From Pseudotabrizicola sp. (lineage in GTDB: Bacteria > Pseudomonadota > Alphaproteobacteria > Rhodobacterales > Rhodobacteraceae): 64,000 nucleotides of DNA. Shown piece after piece: positions 21,416 to 33,005 of the stretch (positions are counted from its first letter, which is position 1; each line of letters opens with the position of its first letter). Position numbers and translations under genes: made by a program. The stretch lies in contig NZ_JAUXOV010000073.1 of assembly GCF_030684215.1 (NCBI RefSeq), forward strand, positions 30,396 to 94,395. The letters run 5' to 3'. The notes beneath the pieces are model-generated. The model saw only the letters and a program-made list of their open reading frames with translations. It was not told where the DNA came from and made no database searches.

Positions 21416-23743
21416 ATGTTCAGATGGGGTTGGCGCGTGCGTTCGGTTACTCAGGGAACCACCGAAATTGTCGCGATCTCGCGCGTGCTGGTCCCGCGGT
21501 CACGCTTGCTTTTGGCCGGGGCCTTGGCTGCGCTGCTGGCGGCGGGCTTTGCGACTGACCCCGCCGTGCGCATGGCTGCTGCTGTTGCCGGGCTAACGCT
21601 TTCGGTTCTGGTCGGGTTGTTATGGGCCGTCGTGCATCTTGCAAACCGATCTGCACTCGGGGCGGAACGGGCGATGGCGCTTTTGGTGGGGCAGGATGCA
21701 ACGCCCTGCTTTACCACCGATGCACAGGGGCAGATCCTGTATCGTAACCGTGCGGCCCAGACCCGGTTCGGCACGGTGCATGCATCGTTGATTTCAGCGC
21801 TTGAAGATCATTTTGCCAGCCCAGCCTCGGTTTTGTATCGGCTTCAGTCTCGGGCCAAGACTGCGGGTGCCGCCCGTGAAGATGTGCAAACGCGCCGGGG
21901 GCAGTCGCGCCTGTCAGTCAGCCGCATTGCAGAGGGTCGCTTTGTGTGGCGGCTGGATGAGTTTGTGGATCGTGGCGTATCGGGCCGTGGCGCCGATGCG
22001 CTAAGCCTACCAATGCTTGTGGTGAACAAGGCAGGGGTGGTGCTGTTCACCAATGAGGCGATGCGCCGCCTGCTGGGGGGGCGCCCAAAACACTTGGACA
22101 AGGTGTTTGCGACCCAGATCCTGCGCAGCGGTGAAGAGCTGGATGTGATGGCCACTGACGGCCCGGTGCGCGCCATTCTGGCCGAAATCGCCGGTGTGGG
22201 TGAGCGGCGTGAGATCTACCTGATGCCCGTTGGCAACCTGCGCGCCGATGACCAGATTCTTGAGGATTTTGAGAATCTTCCGGTGGCCTTGCTGCGGTTT
22301 GACGGCGACGGTCGCTTACAGGCTGCCAATCAGGCCGCGCGTGATGTGCTGGATCTGGGAAAAGATGCGCATCCGATGGTTCACGATATCTACGAGGGGC
22401 TCGGCCGGTCGGTTCTGGATTGGCTGGGCGACGTGTTGGCCGAACGGAATGCCGGCGGGTCCGAGGTGTTGCGCGCCCGTATCGGCCAGCCCGATGCCTT
22501 TCATCAGGTAACATTGCGGCGCTATGTTGATCATGGCCGCCCCGGCGTTCTGGCTGTTGTGCAGGATGCCACCGCGATGAAACTGCTGGAGGCGCAGTTT
22601 GTTCAAAGCCAAAAAATGCAGGCCATTGGCCAGCTTGCAGGCGGTATCGCCCATGATTTCAACAACCTGCTGACCGCAATTTCAGGCCATTGCGATCTTT
22701 TGCTGCTGCGCCACACCAACGAAGACAAGGATTTTGCCGATCTTGTGCAGATCAACCAGAATGCCAATCGGGCGGCGGCGCTGGTGGGGCAGTTGCTGGC
22801 CTTTTCGCGCAAGCAAACGCTGAAGCCTGAACGCATTGATCTGTCGGATGTGCTGTCAGACATGGCGCATCTGTTGAATCGTCTGGTCGGGGAAAAGGTC
22901 CGGTTGCAGTTGGCCCATGTCTCCGATTTGGGGATGATCCGGGCCGACAAGCGGCAGTTGGAGCAAGTGTTGATGAACCTCGTTGTCAACGCGCGCGACG
23001 CGATGGCCGAGGGGGGCACCATCCGGGTTGAGACAGAGGCGCTGACCTTGAACCATGAGTTGCGCCGCGACCGCGCCATCGTGCCACCGGGCGATTACGC
23101 GACCATCCGTGTCACCGACGCCGGCGTCTGCATTCCGCCTGAACGGCTGGAAAAGATATTTGAGCCGTTTTTCACCACCAAACGCGCGGGCGAAGGCACC
23201 GGCCTTGGTCTCTCAACGGTATACGGCATCGTCAAGCAGTCAGGCGGGTTCATCTTTGTCGACTCGACTCTGGGTGAGGGCACGGTGTTTCACCTCTATT
23301 TCCCGATCCACGCGGCATGCGAAGATGACTTGCCCGTTGCAGCCCCCGAACCCGTTCGCAGGATCGTGGTGAAACAGGGGCAAGGCGTTATCCTTCTGGT
23401 CGAGGATGAGGCGCCGGTACGAGCGTTTGCCAGCCGCGCCCTGCGTCTGCGCGGCTATACCGTGCTGGAGGCTGACTGCGCCGAAGCGGCCCTAAACCTG
23501 TTGAAAGACCCGACGCTTGAGATTGATGTCTTCGTGACCGATGTGGTGATGCCCGGCATGGATGGACCAAGCTGGGTCAAACTCGCGCTGGAGGCACGGC
23601 CCGAGGTGCGTGTGGTCTTCATGTCAGGCTACGCCGAAGATTGTCTGTCCGAAGAACAGGGCAGGGTGCCCAACTCTGTTTTTCTGGCCAAGCCGTTTTC
23701 GCTCAACGATCTTGCCGTCACCGTGCAGGGACAACTGCACTGA
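21416..23743 (+). CDS. cckA: Hybrid histidine kinase CckA
   Basis: 775-residue membrane hybrid kinase that feeds phosphate through ChpT to CtrA. Two hydrophobic segments lie in the first ~70 residues, followed by two PAS-like regions. The H-box GGIAHDFNNLLTAISGH, an ATPase core (LMNLVVNARDAM, GEGTGLGLSTVYGIVKQSGG) and a C-terminal receiver (LLVEDEAPVRAFASRALR, VTDVVMPGMDGPSW, LAKPFSL) follow. In Rhodobacter the pathway controls motility and gene transfer agent release. A GTG at 21395 is also in frame; the ATG at 21416 was chosen because it sits after ACAGG and beyond the CtrA box. Confidence 0.93.
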   Translation: MFRWGWRVRSVTQGTTEIVAISRVLVPRSRLLLAGALAALLAAGFATDPAVRMAAAVAGLTLSVLVGLLWAVVHLANRSALGAERAMALLVGQDATPCFTTDAQGQILYRNRAAQTRFGTVHASLISALEDHFASPASVLYRLQSRAKTAGAAREDVQTRRGQSRLSVSRIAEGRFVWRLDEFVDRGVSGRGADALSLPMLVVNKAGVVLFTNEAMRRLLGGRPKHLDKVFATQILRSGEELDVMATDGPVRAILAEIAGVGERREIYLMPVGNLRADDQILEDFENLPVALLRFDGDGRLQAANQAARDVLDLGKDAHPMVHDIYEGLGRSVLDWLGDVLAERNAGGSEVLRARIGQPDAFHQVTLRRYVDHGRPGVLAVVQDATAMKLLEAQFVQSQKMQAIGQLAGGIAHDFNNLLTAISGHCDLLLLRHTNEDKDFADLVQINQNANRAAALVGQLLAFSRKQTLKPERIDLSDVLSDMAHLLNRLVGEKVRLQLAHVSDLGMIRADKRQLEQVLMNLVVNARDAMAEGGTIRVETEALTLNHELRRDRAIVPPGDYATIRVTDAGVCIPPERLEKIFEPFFTTKRAGEGTGLGLSTVYGIVKQSGGFIFVDSTLGEGTVFHLYFPIHAACEDDLPVAAPEPVRRIVVKQGQGVILLVEDEAPVRAFASRALRLRGYTVLEADCAEAALNLLKDPTLEIDVFVTDVVMPGMDGPSWVKLALEARPEVRVVFMSGYAEDCLSEEQGRVPNSVFLAKPFSLNDLAVTVQGQLH

Positions 23744-23751
23744 CCCACAGG

Positions 23752-24342
23752 TTAGCGCAAACTTTCATACAGCGCAAAATCCTCTGCGGCGACCTCGCGC
23801 AAGGTTGCGAGTGTTTCAGGCGACAGATCCATCGCCGCCTTGGGAGAGACATTAAGCTGCGGCAATATGATCTGAAAATCCAACCGATCTTCCAGAAAAT
23901 CGATAAAACTGTCGATGTTTTCATAGCGAAACACCCGGTCCGCTCCGCGTCCCTCGGGGCCCTTCAAAAACCGCGCTTGTGATCCCACCTTGGCGAATGC
24001 CGGGCGTGGGGTGTGGCACCATGCTTGCACAAAGGTATCAAAATCCATGCCTTGCGTACTTTTGGCGGCCTCCGAAATATCCTCGCGGCTGCGATAACGA
24101 TACCAGCTTCCCAGCCAGTCGCGCGGTTCGCGCATCAGCGCAACCACTGTAAAAGGCTCGCCTGCCGCTGAGTCCAGATATGGGCCAACAAAGCGGCGAA
24201 ACCGGGTGACATTGGTGTGCTTCAGAGCTGGTGGCCGCTGGATCGACACCGCCGCCAACGAGTCAAGTGCCGATTCGATTGCGGTTGACCCGGTTTTCGG
24301 CGTCGCCAAAATCACCAGCCTTTGCTCCCAAAACACCAACAT
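23752..24342 (-). CDS. Sulfotransferase-like P-loop protein
   Basis: 196-residue protein resembling small sulfotransferases. The PAPS 5'-phosphosulfate loop is near the N-terminus (ILATPKTGSTAIESAL), and a 3'-phosphate motif candidate is VVALMREPRDWLGSWYRYR. The later FRYENIDSFIDFLED also fits the fold. Substrate unknown; it may modify a carbohydrate or envelope component. It is convergent with cckA (eight bases between stops) and divergent from recA across 202 bases. Confidence 0.75.
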   Translation of the reverse strand: MLVFWEQRLVILATPKTGSTAIESALDSLAAVSIQRPPALKHTNVTRFRRFVGPYLDSAAGEPFTVVALMREPRDWLGSWYRYRSREDISEAAKSTQGMDFDTFVQAWCHTPRPAFAKVGSQARFLKGPEGRGADRVFRYENIDSFIDFLEDRLDFQIILPQLNVSPKAAMDLSPETLATLREVAAEDFALYESLR

Positions 24343-24446
24343 TTACACCTGCCCTCAGTTATTCGCCTCTACCGGATGCGTTTTGCTCCGCTTTGTAAAC
24401 TATCGCTTAACCAAACTATGAAAAAGCTGAATTTGCGAGAATTCAG

Positions 24447-24475
24447 TTGAAATGTTCCTGATTTGATCTCATAAG
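24447..24475 (+). promoter_or_regulatory. Likely recA promoter
   Basis: TTGAAA (24447-24452), a 17-base spacer and CATAAG (24470-24475) form a sigma70-type promoter about 70 bases before the recA start. The predicted transcription start, near 24482, falls at the edge of the LexA box at 24481-24495. Confidence 0.6.
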
Positions 24476-24480
24476 CTGGA

Positions 24481-24495
24481 GAACACTTGGGGAAC
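24481..24495. promoter_or_regulatory. LexA (SOS) box of recA
   Basis: GAAC-ACTTGGG-GAAC is the reverse complement of the alphaproteobacterial SOS consensus GTTC-N7-GTTC and is a perfect match. A degenerate second copy, GTTC-N7-GATC, lies at 24454-24468 inside the promoter spacer. Overlap with the predicted transcription start explains LexA repression. Confidence 0.85.
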
Positions 24496-24544
24496 AAGCG
24501 CAACGATTGCCGCCATGTCGCGGCTGTGAAATAAGGAGCGGACA

Positions 24545-25621
24545 ATGGCGGTGGCGAACCTCCTCGATTTGAACGGGAAGCGCGAAATGGACAAGTCAAA
24601 GGCGCTGGAAAGCGCGCTGGCACAGATCGAACGACAGTTCGGCAAAGGCTCGATCATGAGACTGGGCGCCAACAGCCCGGCCATGGATATTGAAGCGACA
24701 TCGACCGGATCACTGGGTCTGGACATCGCCTTGGGCATCGGCGGGCTTCCCAAGGGGCGGATCATCGAAATCTACGGACCCGAATCGTCGGGCAAAACCA
24801 CGCTGACCCTGCATGTGGTTGCCGAAGAGCAGAAAAAAGGCGGCGTTTGTGCTTTTGTTGATGCCGAACATGCACTTGACCCGCAATATGCCAAAAAGTT
24901 GGGCGTTGATCTGGACGAATTGCTGATCAGCCAGCCCGACACCGGCGAGCAGGCGCTGGAGATCGTGGATACGCTGGTGCGATCCGGCGCGGTCAGCCTT
25001 GTTGTGGTGGATTCGGTCGCAGCATTGACACCTAAATCGGAAATCGAAGGCGACATGGGCGACATGCAGATGGGCGCGCAGGCGCGTCTTATGTCTCAGG
25101 CCATGCGCAAGCTGACCGCTAGCATCGGCCGCAGCAACTGCATGGTGATCTTCATCAACCAGATCCGCATGAAAATCGGTGTGATGTTTGGCTCGCCAGA
25201 GACCACCACCGGCGGCAATGCGCTGAAGTTCTATGCCTCGGTGCGTCTGGACATTCGCCGCATTGGCTCGATCAAGGACAAGGACGAAGTGGTGGGCAAT
25301 TCCACCCGCGTCAAAGTAGTCAAGAACAAGGTAGCCCCGCCCTTCAAACAGGTGGAGTTCGACATCATGTATGGCGAAGGCATCTCGAAAACCGGCGAGC
25401 TGGTCGACATTGGCGTTAAGGCGGGGGTGGTCGAAAAATCGGGATCCTGGTATTCTTACGGGGATGAACGGATCGGGCAGGGTCGTGAAAATGCCAAGCT
25501 GTTCCTGAAATCGAACCCCTCGATCGCCACGGAGATCGAAGACAAGATCCGCGCCGCCAATGGGCTCGATTTCCATATGGCCGAATCTGAAGCCTCCACC
25601 GATGATGTGATGGACGGCTGA
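24545..25621 (+). CDS. recA: Recombinase RecA
   Basis: 358-residue strand-exchange ATPase for homologous recombination and SOS induction. Walker [10 protein letters not shown], Walker [11 protein letters not shown], loop L2 region with [22 protein letters not shown] and the [12 protein letters not shown] motif are all present. The ATG at 24545 follows AAGGAG. A strong terminator follows the stop. Regulation by LexA is supported by the upstream box. Confidence 0.98.
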   Translation: MAVANLLDLNGKREMDKSKALESALAQIERQFGKGSIMRLGANSPAMDIEATSTGSLGLDIALGIGGLPKGRIIEIYGPESSGKTTLTLHVVAEEQKKGGVCAFVDAEHALDPQYAKKLGVDLDELLISQPDTGEQALEIVDTLVRSGAVSLVVVDSVAALTPKSEIEGDMGDMQMGAQARLMSQAMRKLTASIGRSNCMVIFINQIRMKIGVMFGSPETTTGGNALKFYASVRLDIRRIGSIKDKDEVVGNSTRVKVVKNKVAPPFKQVEFDIMYGEGISKTGELVDIGVKAGVVEKSGSWYSYGDERIGQGRENAKLFLKSNPSIATEIEDKIRAANGLDFHMAESEASTDDVMDG

Positions 25622-25638
25622 TCGCGCGAAAAGACTGG

Positions 25639-25668
25639 AAAAAGGCCGGGGAAGTCCCCGGCCTTTTT
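25639..25668 (+). terminator. recA terminator
   Basis: A perfect 13-base inverted repeat (AAAAAGGCCGGGG / CCCCGGCCTTTTT) around the loop AAGT, ending in five Ts, 17 bases after the recA stop. The A-run on the left arm makes it potentially bidirectional. Confidence 0.92.
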
Positions 25669-25764
25669 CATGGCCAGATGCAGCCCCCGGTGGACAGGCC
25701 CGGCCTGCGGGGCTACATGGGGGACCGAACCCGATGAACCCCTCAGCCGAAGGGCATTTTACCA

Positions 25765-28419
<2,655 letters not shown>

Positions 28420-28424
28420 CTCAC

Positions 28425-28715
28425 ATGCCAACCGCACTCTGGATCGCCCATGTCGAAGTGACCGACGCCGACGCTTATGGCCGTTATGCCAAGGGCGCAG
28501 GCCCCGCGCTTGCGGCACATGGCGGGGTGTTTCTTGCCCGTGGCGGGCGCTATGTGCAACTGGAGGGCAATGACCGCGCCCGCAACGTTGTTGCGCGTTT
28601 TCCCAGTCTGGAAGCGGCGGTAGACTGCTATAACAGCCCCGAGTATCAGGCCGCACTCACCCATGCCAAAGGGGCCTCGGTGCGGGATCTGGTCATCGTC
28701 GAAGAATTGGACTGA
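28425..28715 (+). CDS. DUF1330 family protein
   Basis: 96-residue dimeric alpha-beta barrel protein of the DUF1330 group. Typical features are WIAHVEVTDADAYGRYAKGAGPAL, ARGGRYVQLEG and NSPEYQAAL. Biochemical role unknown. It begins five bases after alaS, so the two are likely co-transcribed, and the transcript ends at the hairpin at 28744. Confidence 0.88.
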   Translation: MPTALWIAHVEVTDADAYGRYAKGAGPALAAHGGVFLARGGRYVQLEGNDRARNVVARFPSLEAAVDCYNSPEYQAALTHAKGASVRDLVIVEELD

Positions 28716-28743
28716 ATTTTCAGCACAATCCCGCGAATTTGCA

Positions 28744-28782
28744 CAACGCCGTAAGGATCCTTCTTACGGCGTTGTTTTGTTT
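28744..28782 (+). terminator. Terminator after the DUF1330 gene
   Basis: CAACGCCGTAAG (28744-28755) pairs perfectly with CTTACGGCGTTG (28763-28774) around a seven-base loop, followed by TTTTGTTTC. It closes the alaS-DUF1330 unit. Confidence 0.9.
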
Positions 28783-28846
28783 CATGCTAACGTCATGAAA
28801 ACGAAAACCGAGGCAGAGCCATGTACACCACCAAGGGGGCGCGCTG

Positions 28847-29641
28847 ATGTGCCGTTGGGCCGCCTATATCGGGGCACCGATATTCCTTGAGGATATCGTC
28901 AGCCGTCCCGGCCATTCGCTGATTCACCAGTCGCATTGCGCCACCCAATGCCACACCGCAATCAACGCCGACGGCTTTGGCGTAGCGTGGTATGGTGACC
29001 GGGTCGAACCGGGGCTTTACCGCGATGTGATGCCTGCGTGGTCGGACCCCAATTTGCGCAGCCTGACCGCTCAGGTGAAATCCGGTCTGTTCCTCGCCCA
29101 TGTGCGCGCCAGCACCGGCACCGCCACCAGCCGAAACAATTGTCATCCGTTTACCTGGGGGCGGTGGTCGTTCATGCATAACGGCCAGATCGGTGGCTAT
29201 GACGGCTTTCGCCGCGATGCCGATATGATGATCCCCGATGCGCTTTATCCCTGCCGCAAAGGTGCCACCGATTCCGAGGCGTTGTTTTTGATCGCGATTG
29301 CCGAAGGTCTGGAAGATGACCCCAAAGGGGCGATGGAACGGGCAGCGGCCAAGCTGATCAGCCTTGCCCGCGCCAAAGGGTCGGCCCCTCATCTGCGCCT
29401 GACGGGCGCGTTGTCGGATGGCAAGCGGCTTTACGCGATGCGCTACGCCACCGATGACCATGCGCCGACGCTGTATCATCGCTGGTCTGACTCGCGCCAA
29501 GGCACGGCCATCGTGTCCGAACCGCTCGAAACCGGCGAGGGTGGCTGGATCGAGGCACCGCCGTTCAGCTTTTGCACCTTTGAAGGCCGTGATGTGCAGG
29601 TTGAAGACTTTCATCCCTGCCGCCTTGCCGTTGCCGCTTGA
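28847..29641 (+). CDS. Class II glutamine amidotransferase
   Basis: 264-residue Ntn-type glutaminase domain of the YafJ/EgtC-like group. Cys2 (MCRWAAYIG) would be the nucleophile after Met removal. NADGFGVAWYGD, FLAHVRASTGTATSRNNCHPF and FMHNGQIGG are the conserved glutamine-binding segments. No synthetase domain is attached, so the acceptor is unknown. The ATG overlaps the stop of a nine-codon frame at 28821-28847 that carries AAGGGGG, which probably just provides the ribosome site. Confidence 0.88.
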   Translation: MCRWAAYIGAPIFLEDIVSRPGHSLIHQSHCATQCHTAINADGFGVAWYGDRVEPGLYRDVMPAWSDPNLRSLTAQVKSGLFLAHVRASTGTATSRNNCHPFTWGRWSFMHNGQIGGYDGFRRDADMMIPDALYPCRKGATDSEALFLIAIAEGLEDDPKGAMERAAAKLISLARAKGSAPHLRLTGALSDGKRLYAMRYATDDHAPTLYHRWSDSRQGTAIVSEPLETGEGGWIEAPPFSFCTFEGRDVQVEDFHPCRLAVAA

Positions 29642-29696
29642 AGCTTGGTTGCGGTGAGCCGTGGTTTGCCGCTAGGTTCGGCCAACGGGGGAAAAG

Positions 29697-31469
29697 ATGC
29701 GCAAGACCACACGGACATGGCTTTGGCTGGCGGCCGGATTGGCGGTCTTGGGCTGCTGTCTGGCCGGGTGGCTGACGTGGAAGCAAAGTCTTGCACAATC
29801 GCTGGATGACACCGCGCGCCGGGGTGACAACGTGTTGCAACTGGCTGCCACCGCGCTGTCAGGAGAACTGGACCGGTTTGAGCGCCTGCCACCCCTCATT
29901 GCCGAGCAAACAGTGGTAAGCGCGCTTGCGGCTGATCCGCGAAATCCTGAACGGGTGGCGGTGGTAAATGACTATCTGCGCCGCATTCAGCGCCTGTTGG
30001 GGGCAACGGATATTTACCTGATGGACACCCAAGGGTTGACCATCGCAGCGTCAAACCATGATACTGACACGTCTTTTATTGGCGGCAACTTTGCCTTTCG
30101 TCCGTATTTCTTTGATGCCCTGACAGGAGCGTCGGGCCAGTTTTATGCGCTTGGCACCACCAGCGGGAAACGCGGCTACTACTTTGGCGCGCCGGTTCGG
30201 GTGCAGGGGGATGTGGCGGGGGTTCTGGTGTTCAAGATCGATCTTGATGCGATCGAGGGCACATGGGAAGCAGGCGATTACGCCGTTCTGGTCACCGACC
30301 CAGAGGGCGTTACGTTTCTGTCCTCGCGCGCTGACTGGCGTTTTGCCGCGATGCGCCCGCTGACAGCCGAGGCGCAGAGCCGGATCGCCTCCACCAGACG
30401 CTATGCCGATACCCCGATTGGTACGTTGCAGATCACGGACGAGGGCCGGCACCGCACCAGCCCGGTGTTGCGCATCGCAGACGGGCAGGGCGCGCGCGAG
30501 TATTTGCAGCGCGACATGCCGATGGACCGGGCGGGATGGGTGGTGCATGTGATGATCGACACCGCCGCCGCCCGTGCCTCGGCGCTGACGCTTGCCGTTG
30601 TCGCCATGCTGGCCTCTGGCGTGCTGGCGATGGTGGGGGCAGTGGTCTGGCAGCGCCGTCTGGCGCTGGACGCGCGCTTGCAGGTGCAAGCCGAGGCCCG
30701 CGCCGATCTGGAGCGCCGGGTCGAGGAGCGCACGCATGAGCTGCGACAGGCGCAGGCCGATCTGGTGCAGGCGGGCAAGATGGCGGCGCTGGGGCAAATG
30801 TCAGCCGCGCTCAGCCATGAGTTCAATCAACCGCTTGCAGCCGCCCGCACCTATGCCGACAATGCGGGTGTGCTGATGGACAGGGGCCGTCTGATCGAGG
30901 CGCGCGGCAATATTGACCGTATTCTGGGCCTGATTGACCGGCTGACCAGCATCAGCCGCCATCTGCGCAGCTTTGCCCGCGCGCCGGGGCAAAAGCTGTC
31001 ACATGTCACGCTGTCCGAGGTGGTAGAGGCCGCGGTAGAGATTGCCACGCTGCGCATCCGTGCCGCAGATGCCACACTGACCATCGACCTTGCACCTGAT
31101 CTGCGCCCAGTGGTGGCGGGGCCGGTGCGCTTGCAGCAGGTGTTGGTCAATATCCTGACCAATGCCGCCGATGCCGTCGAAGACCTGACCGACCGCCGCA
31201 TTCACCTTGCCGCAGAAAACTCGGGCGATGCCGTTGTGATCCGCATTTCCGATTCCGGTCCGGGCGTGCCAGAGGGTTTGGCCGCGCGTATTTTCGATCC
31301 GTTCTTTTCCACCAAAGGCGTTGGCAAGGGGCTTGGCCTGGGGCTTTCCATTTCCTATAATATTGTCAAAGACTTCGGCGGCGATCTGTCAGTCGCATCC
31401 GGGCCCGGTGCGTGCTTTGTGCTGCGCCTTTGTGCGGTTCCTATCCTGCGGCAAGAGGCTGCTGAATGA
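29697..31469 (+). CDS. dctB: DctB-type C4-dicarboxylate sensor kinase
   Basis: 590-residue membrane kinase. An N-terminal helix (residues about 8-27) and a second near 290-312 flank a periplasmic dCache-like sensor domain (DIYLMDTQGLTIAASN, FAFRPYFFDALTG). A coiled linker leads to the H-box ALSHEFNQPLAAARTYADNA, N-box QQVLVNILTNAADAV and G-box KGLGLGLSISYNIVKDFGG. DctB homologues sense dicarboxylates; here the nearby TAXI-type TRAP genes suggest a related organic acid, which is inference. Its stop overlaps the regulator start in ATGA. Confidence 0.85.
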   Translation: MRKTTRTWLWLAAGLAVLGCCLAGWLTWKQSLAQSLDDTARRGDNVLQLAATALSGELDRFERLPPLIAEQTVVSALAADPRNPERVAVVNDYLRRIQRLLGATDIYLMDTQGLTIAASNHDTDTSFIGGNFAFRPYFFDALTGASGQFYALGTTSGKRGYYFGAPVRVQGDVAGVLVFKIDLDAIEGTWEAGDYAVLVTDPEGVTFLSSRADWRFAAMRPLTAEAQSRIASTRRYADTPIGTLQITDEGRHRTSPVLRIADGQGAREYLQRDMPMDRAGWVVHVMIDTAAARASALTLAVVAMLASGVLAMVGAVVWQRRLALDARLQVQAEARADLERRVEERTHELRQAQADLVQAGKMAALGQMSAALSHEFNQPLAAARTYADNAGVLMDRGRLIEARGNIDRILGLIDRLTSISRHLRSFARAPGQKLSHVTLSEVVEAAVEIATLRIRAADATLTIDLAPDLRPVVAGPVRLQQVLVNILTNAADAVEDLTDRRIHLAAENSGDAVVIRISDSGPGVPEGLAARIFDPFFSTKGVGKGLGLGLSISYNIVKDFGGDLSVASGPGACFVLRLCAVPILRQEAAE

Positions 31470-32818
31470 CCCCGCTGCGTATCCTTCTGGTCGATGACGA
31501 ACCCGACATGCGCGCGTCAACCGCGCAGGCGCTGGATCTGGCGGGCTTTACCGTGCAGGATTTTGCCACGCCTGAACGGGTGATGGATCTGGTCAGCTTT
31601 GGCTTTCCCGGCGTGGTTCTGACCGACATTCGGATGCCGGGCATGGATGGTCTTACACTGATGAACCGCATCCACGAGATTGACCGCGATATCCCGGTTA
31701 TTCTGATCACAGGGCATGGCGATGTGCAGCTTGCGGTGCGGGCTATGCGCGAAGGGGCTTATGATTTTGTTGAAAAACCGTTTCCGGCCAGTCAGTTGGC
31801 CGAGATCGTGGCCCGCGCGTCGGATTACCGACGTCTGGTGTTGGAAAACCGGGTACTGAAGGCTGCTGCGGGTCAGGTGGATGATATGGAGCAGCGGCTT
31901 ATCGGACGTTCCAATGTGATGATCGACCTGCGCCGCCGCATACGCACCCTTGGCCCGACCGAGGCCGATGTATTGATCGTGGGGGAAACCGGGGCGGGCA
32001 AAGAGGTGGTCGCCCGCGCGCTGCATGACATGTCGCCACGGGCACGCAAACCGTTTGTCGCCATCGACTGCGCGGCGATTCCGGCGGCATTGATCGAATC
32101 CGAACTGTTCGGGCATGAGGCGGGGGCGTTTCCGGGGGCTTTGCGCGCGCGCTATGGCAAGTTTGAACATGCGCGCGGCGGCACCATTTTGCTGGACGAT
32201 ATTGCCTCGATGCCATTGGATATGCAGGGAAAACTTGTGCGTGTCATTGAGGAGCGCACGGTAACGCGGCTTGGCTCAAATGAGGCGTTGCCGTTGGATG
32301 TGCGCTTTATGGCCACCTCTCGTGTGCCGCTGGAGGCCGAGGTAGAGGCCGGGCGGTTCCGCGCGGATCTGCTTTACCGGCTGAATGTGGTGACTTTGCA
32401 GGTGCCGCCCTTGTCGGCGCGGCGTGAGGATATCCCGTTGCTGTTCCTGCGCCTGCTGAGCGAGGCCGCAAGCCGTCACCGCTCTGATCCGTCGCCTGTG
32501 GCCCCGACACTGGTGGCGCAACTGGCGGCGCGCGACTGGCCCGGCAATGTGCGCGAATTGCGCAACGCCGCCGACCGTTACGCGCTTGGTCTGGGGGAGG
32601 GCGCGCAGACGGCAGATGATCCGCCCTCGCGCCTTGCCGAACGCGTTGCCGAATTTGAACGGCGCGAGATTGAGGCCGCCCTTGCCGCGCATCGTGGCAA
32701 CCTCAAGCCAGTGTATGAATCATTGGGATTGTCGCGCAAAACCCTGTGGGAAAAGATGCAAAAGCACGGGCTGGACAAGGCACAATTCGGCGCAGGATTT
32801 GACGCCGAGCCAGAATAG
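31466..32818 (+). CDS. dctD: DctD-type sigma54 response regulator
   Basis: 450-residue AAA+ activator. Receiver with phospho-acceptor Asp54 and KPF near 104; Walker A GETGAGKE (173-180); ESELFGHEAGAFPGAL with the sigma54 loop as GAFPGA (220-225) instead of GAFTGA; Walker B GGTILLDDIASM; a C-terminal Fis-like helix-turn-helix (GNLKPVYESLGLSRKTLWEKM). It is the only one of the window's three NtrC-family regulators to retain this loop. The likely target is the TRAP transporter 187 bases downstream. Confidence 0.88.
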   Translation: MTPLRILLVDDEPDMRASTAQALDLAGFTVQDFATPERVMDLVSFGFPGVVLTDIRMPGMDGLTLMNRIHEIDRDIPVILITGHGDVQLAVRAMREGAYDFVEKPFPASQLAEIVARASDYRRLVLENRVLKAAAGQVDDMEQRLIGRSNVMIDLRRRIRTLGPTEADVLIVGETGAGKEVVARALHDMSPRARKPFVAIDCAAIPAALIESELFGHEAGAFPGALRARYGKFEHARGGTILLDDIASMPLDMQGKLVRVIEERTVTRLGSNEALPLDVRFMATSRVPLEAEVEAGRFRADLLYRLNVVTLQVPPLSARREDIPLLFLRLLSEAASRHRSDPSPVAPTLVAQLAARDWPGNVRELRNAADRYALGLGEGAQTADDPPSRLAERVAEFERREIEAALAAHRGNLKPVYESLGLSRKTLWEKMQKHGLDKAQFGAGFDAEPE

Positions 32819-33005
32819 GCCACCAAATCCCCCCACGCATTGCGCGCGATGTTACGATTTCCACCCATCGCGACCGGATGACCGGCATTTGATTGCGCAA
32901 AGAGCGATCAACACAGTTGAGTGAAGCCCGAAAACTCCGCCTTCTGAGATCAGCACAGACCCGCGCAGGAGGCGCGGTCCGGTGTAGAATTTTTGGGAGG
33001 ACTAC

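Noticed and set aside
28821-28847. Nine-codon frame (MYTTKGAR) whose stop overlaps the amidotransferase start
   Set aside because: Too short to support; its AAGGGGG is more simply the ribosome-binding site of the following gene.
32884-32896. Possible sigma54 promoter before the TAXI gene (GG..GC)
   Set aside because: GG and GC are nine bases apart instead of ten, and the surrounding bases fit poorly. A DctD-dependent promoter would be expected somewhere here, so it deserves mapping, but this site is not supported.
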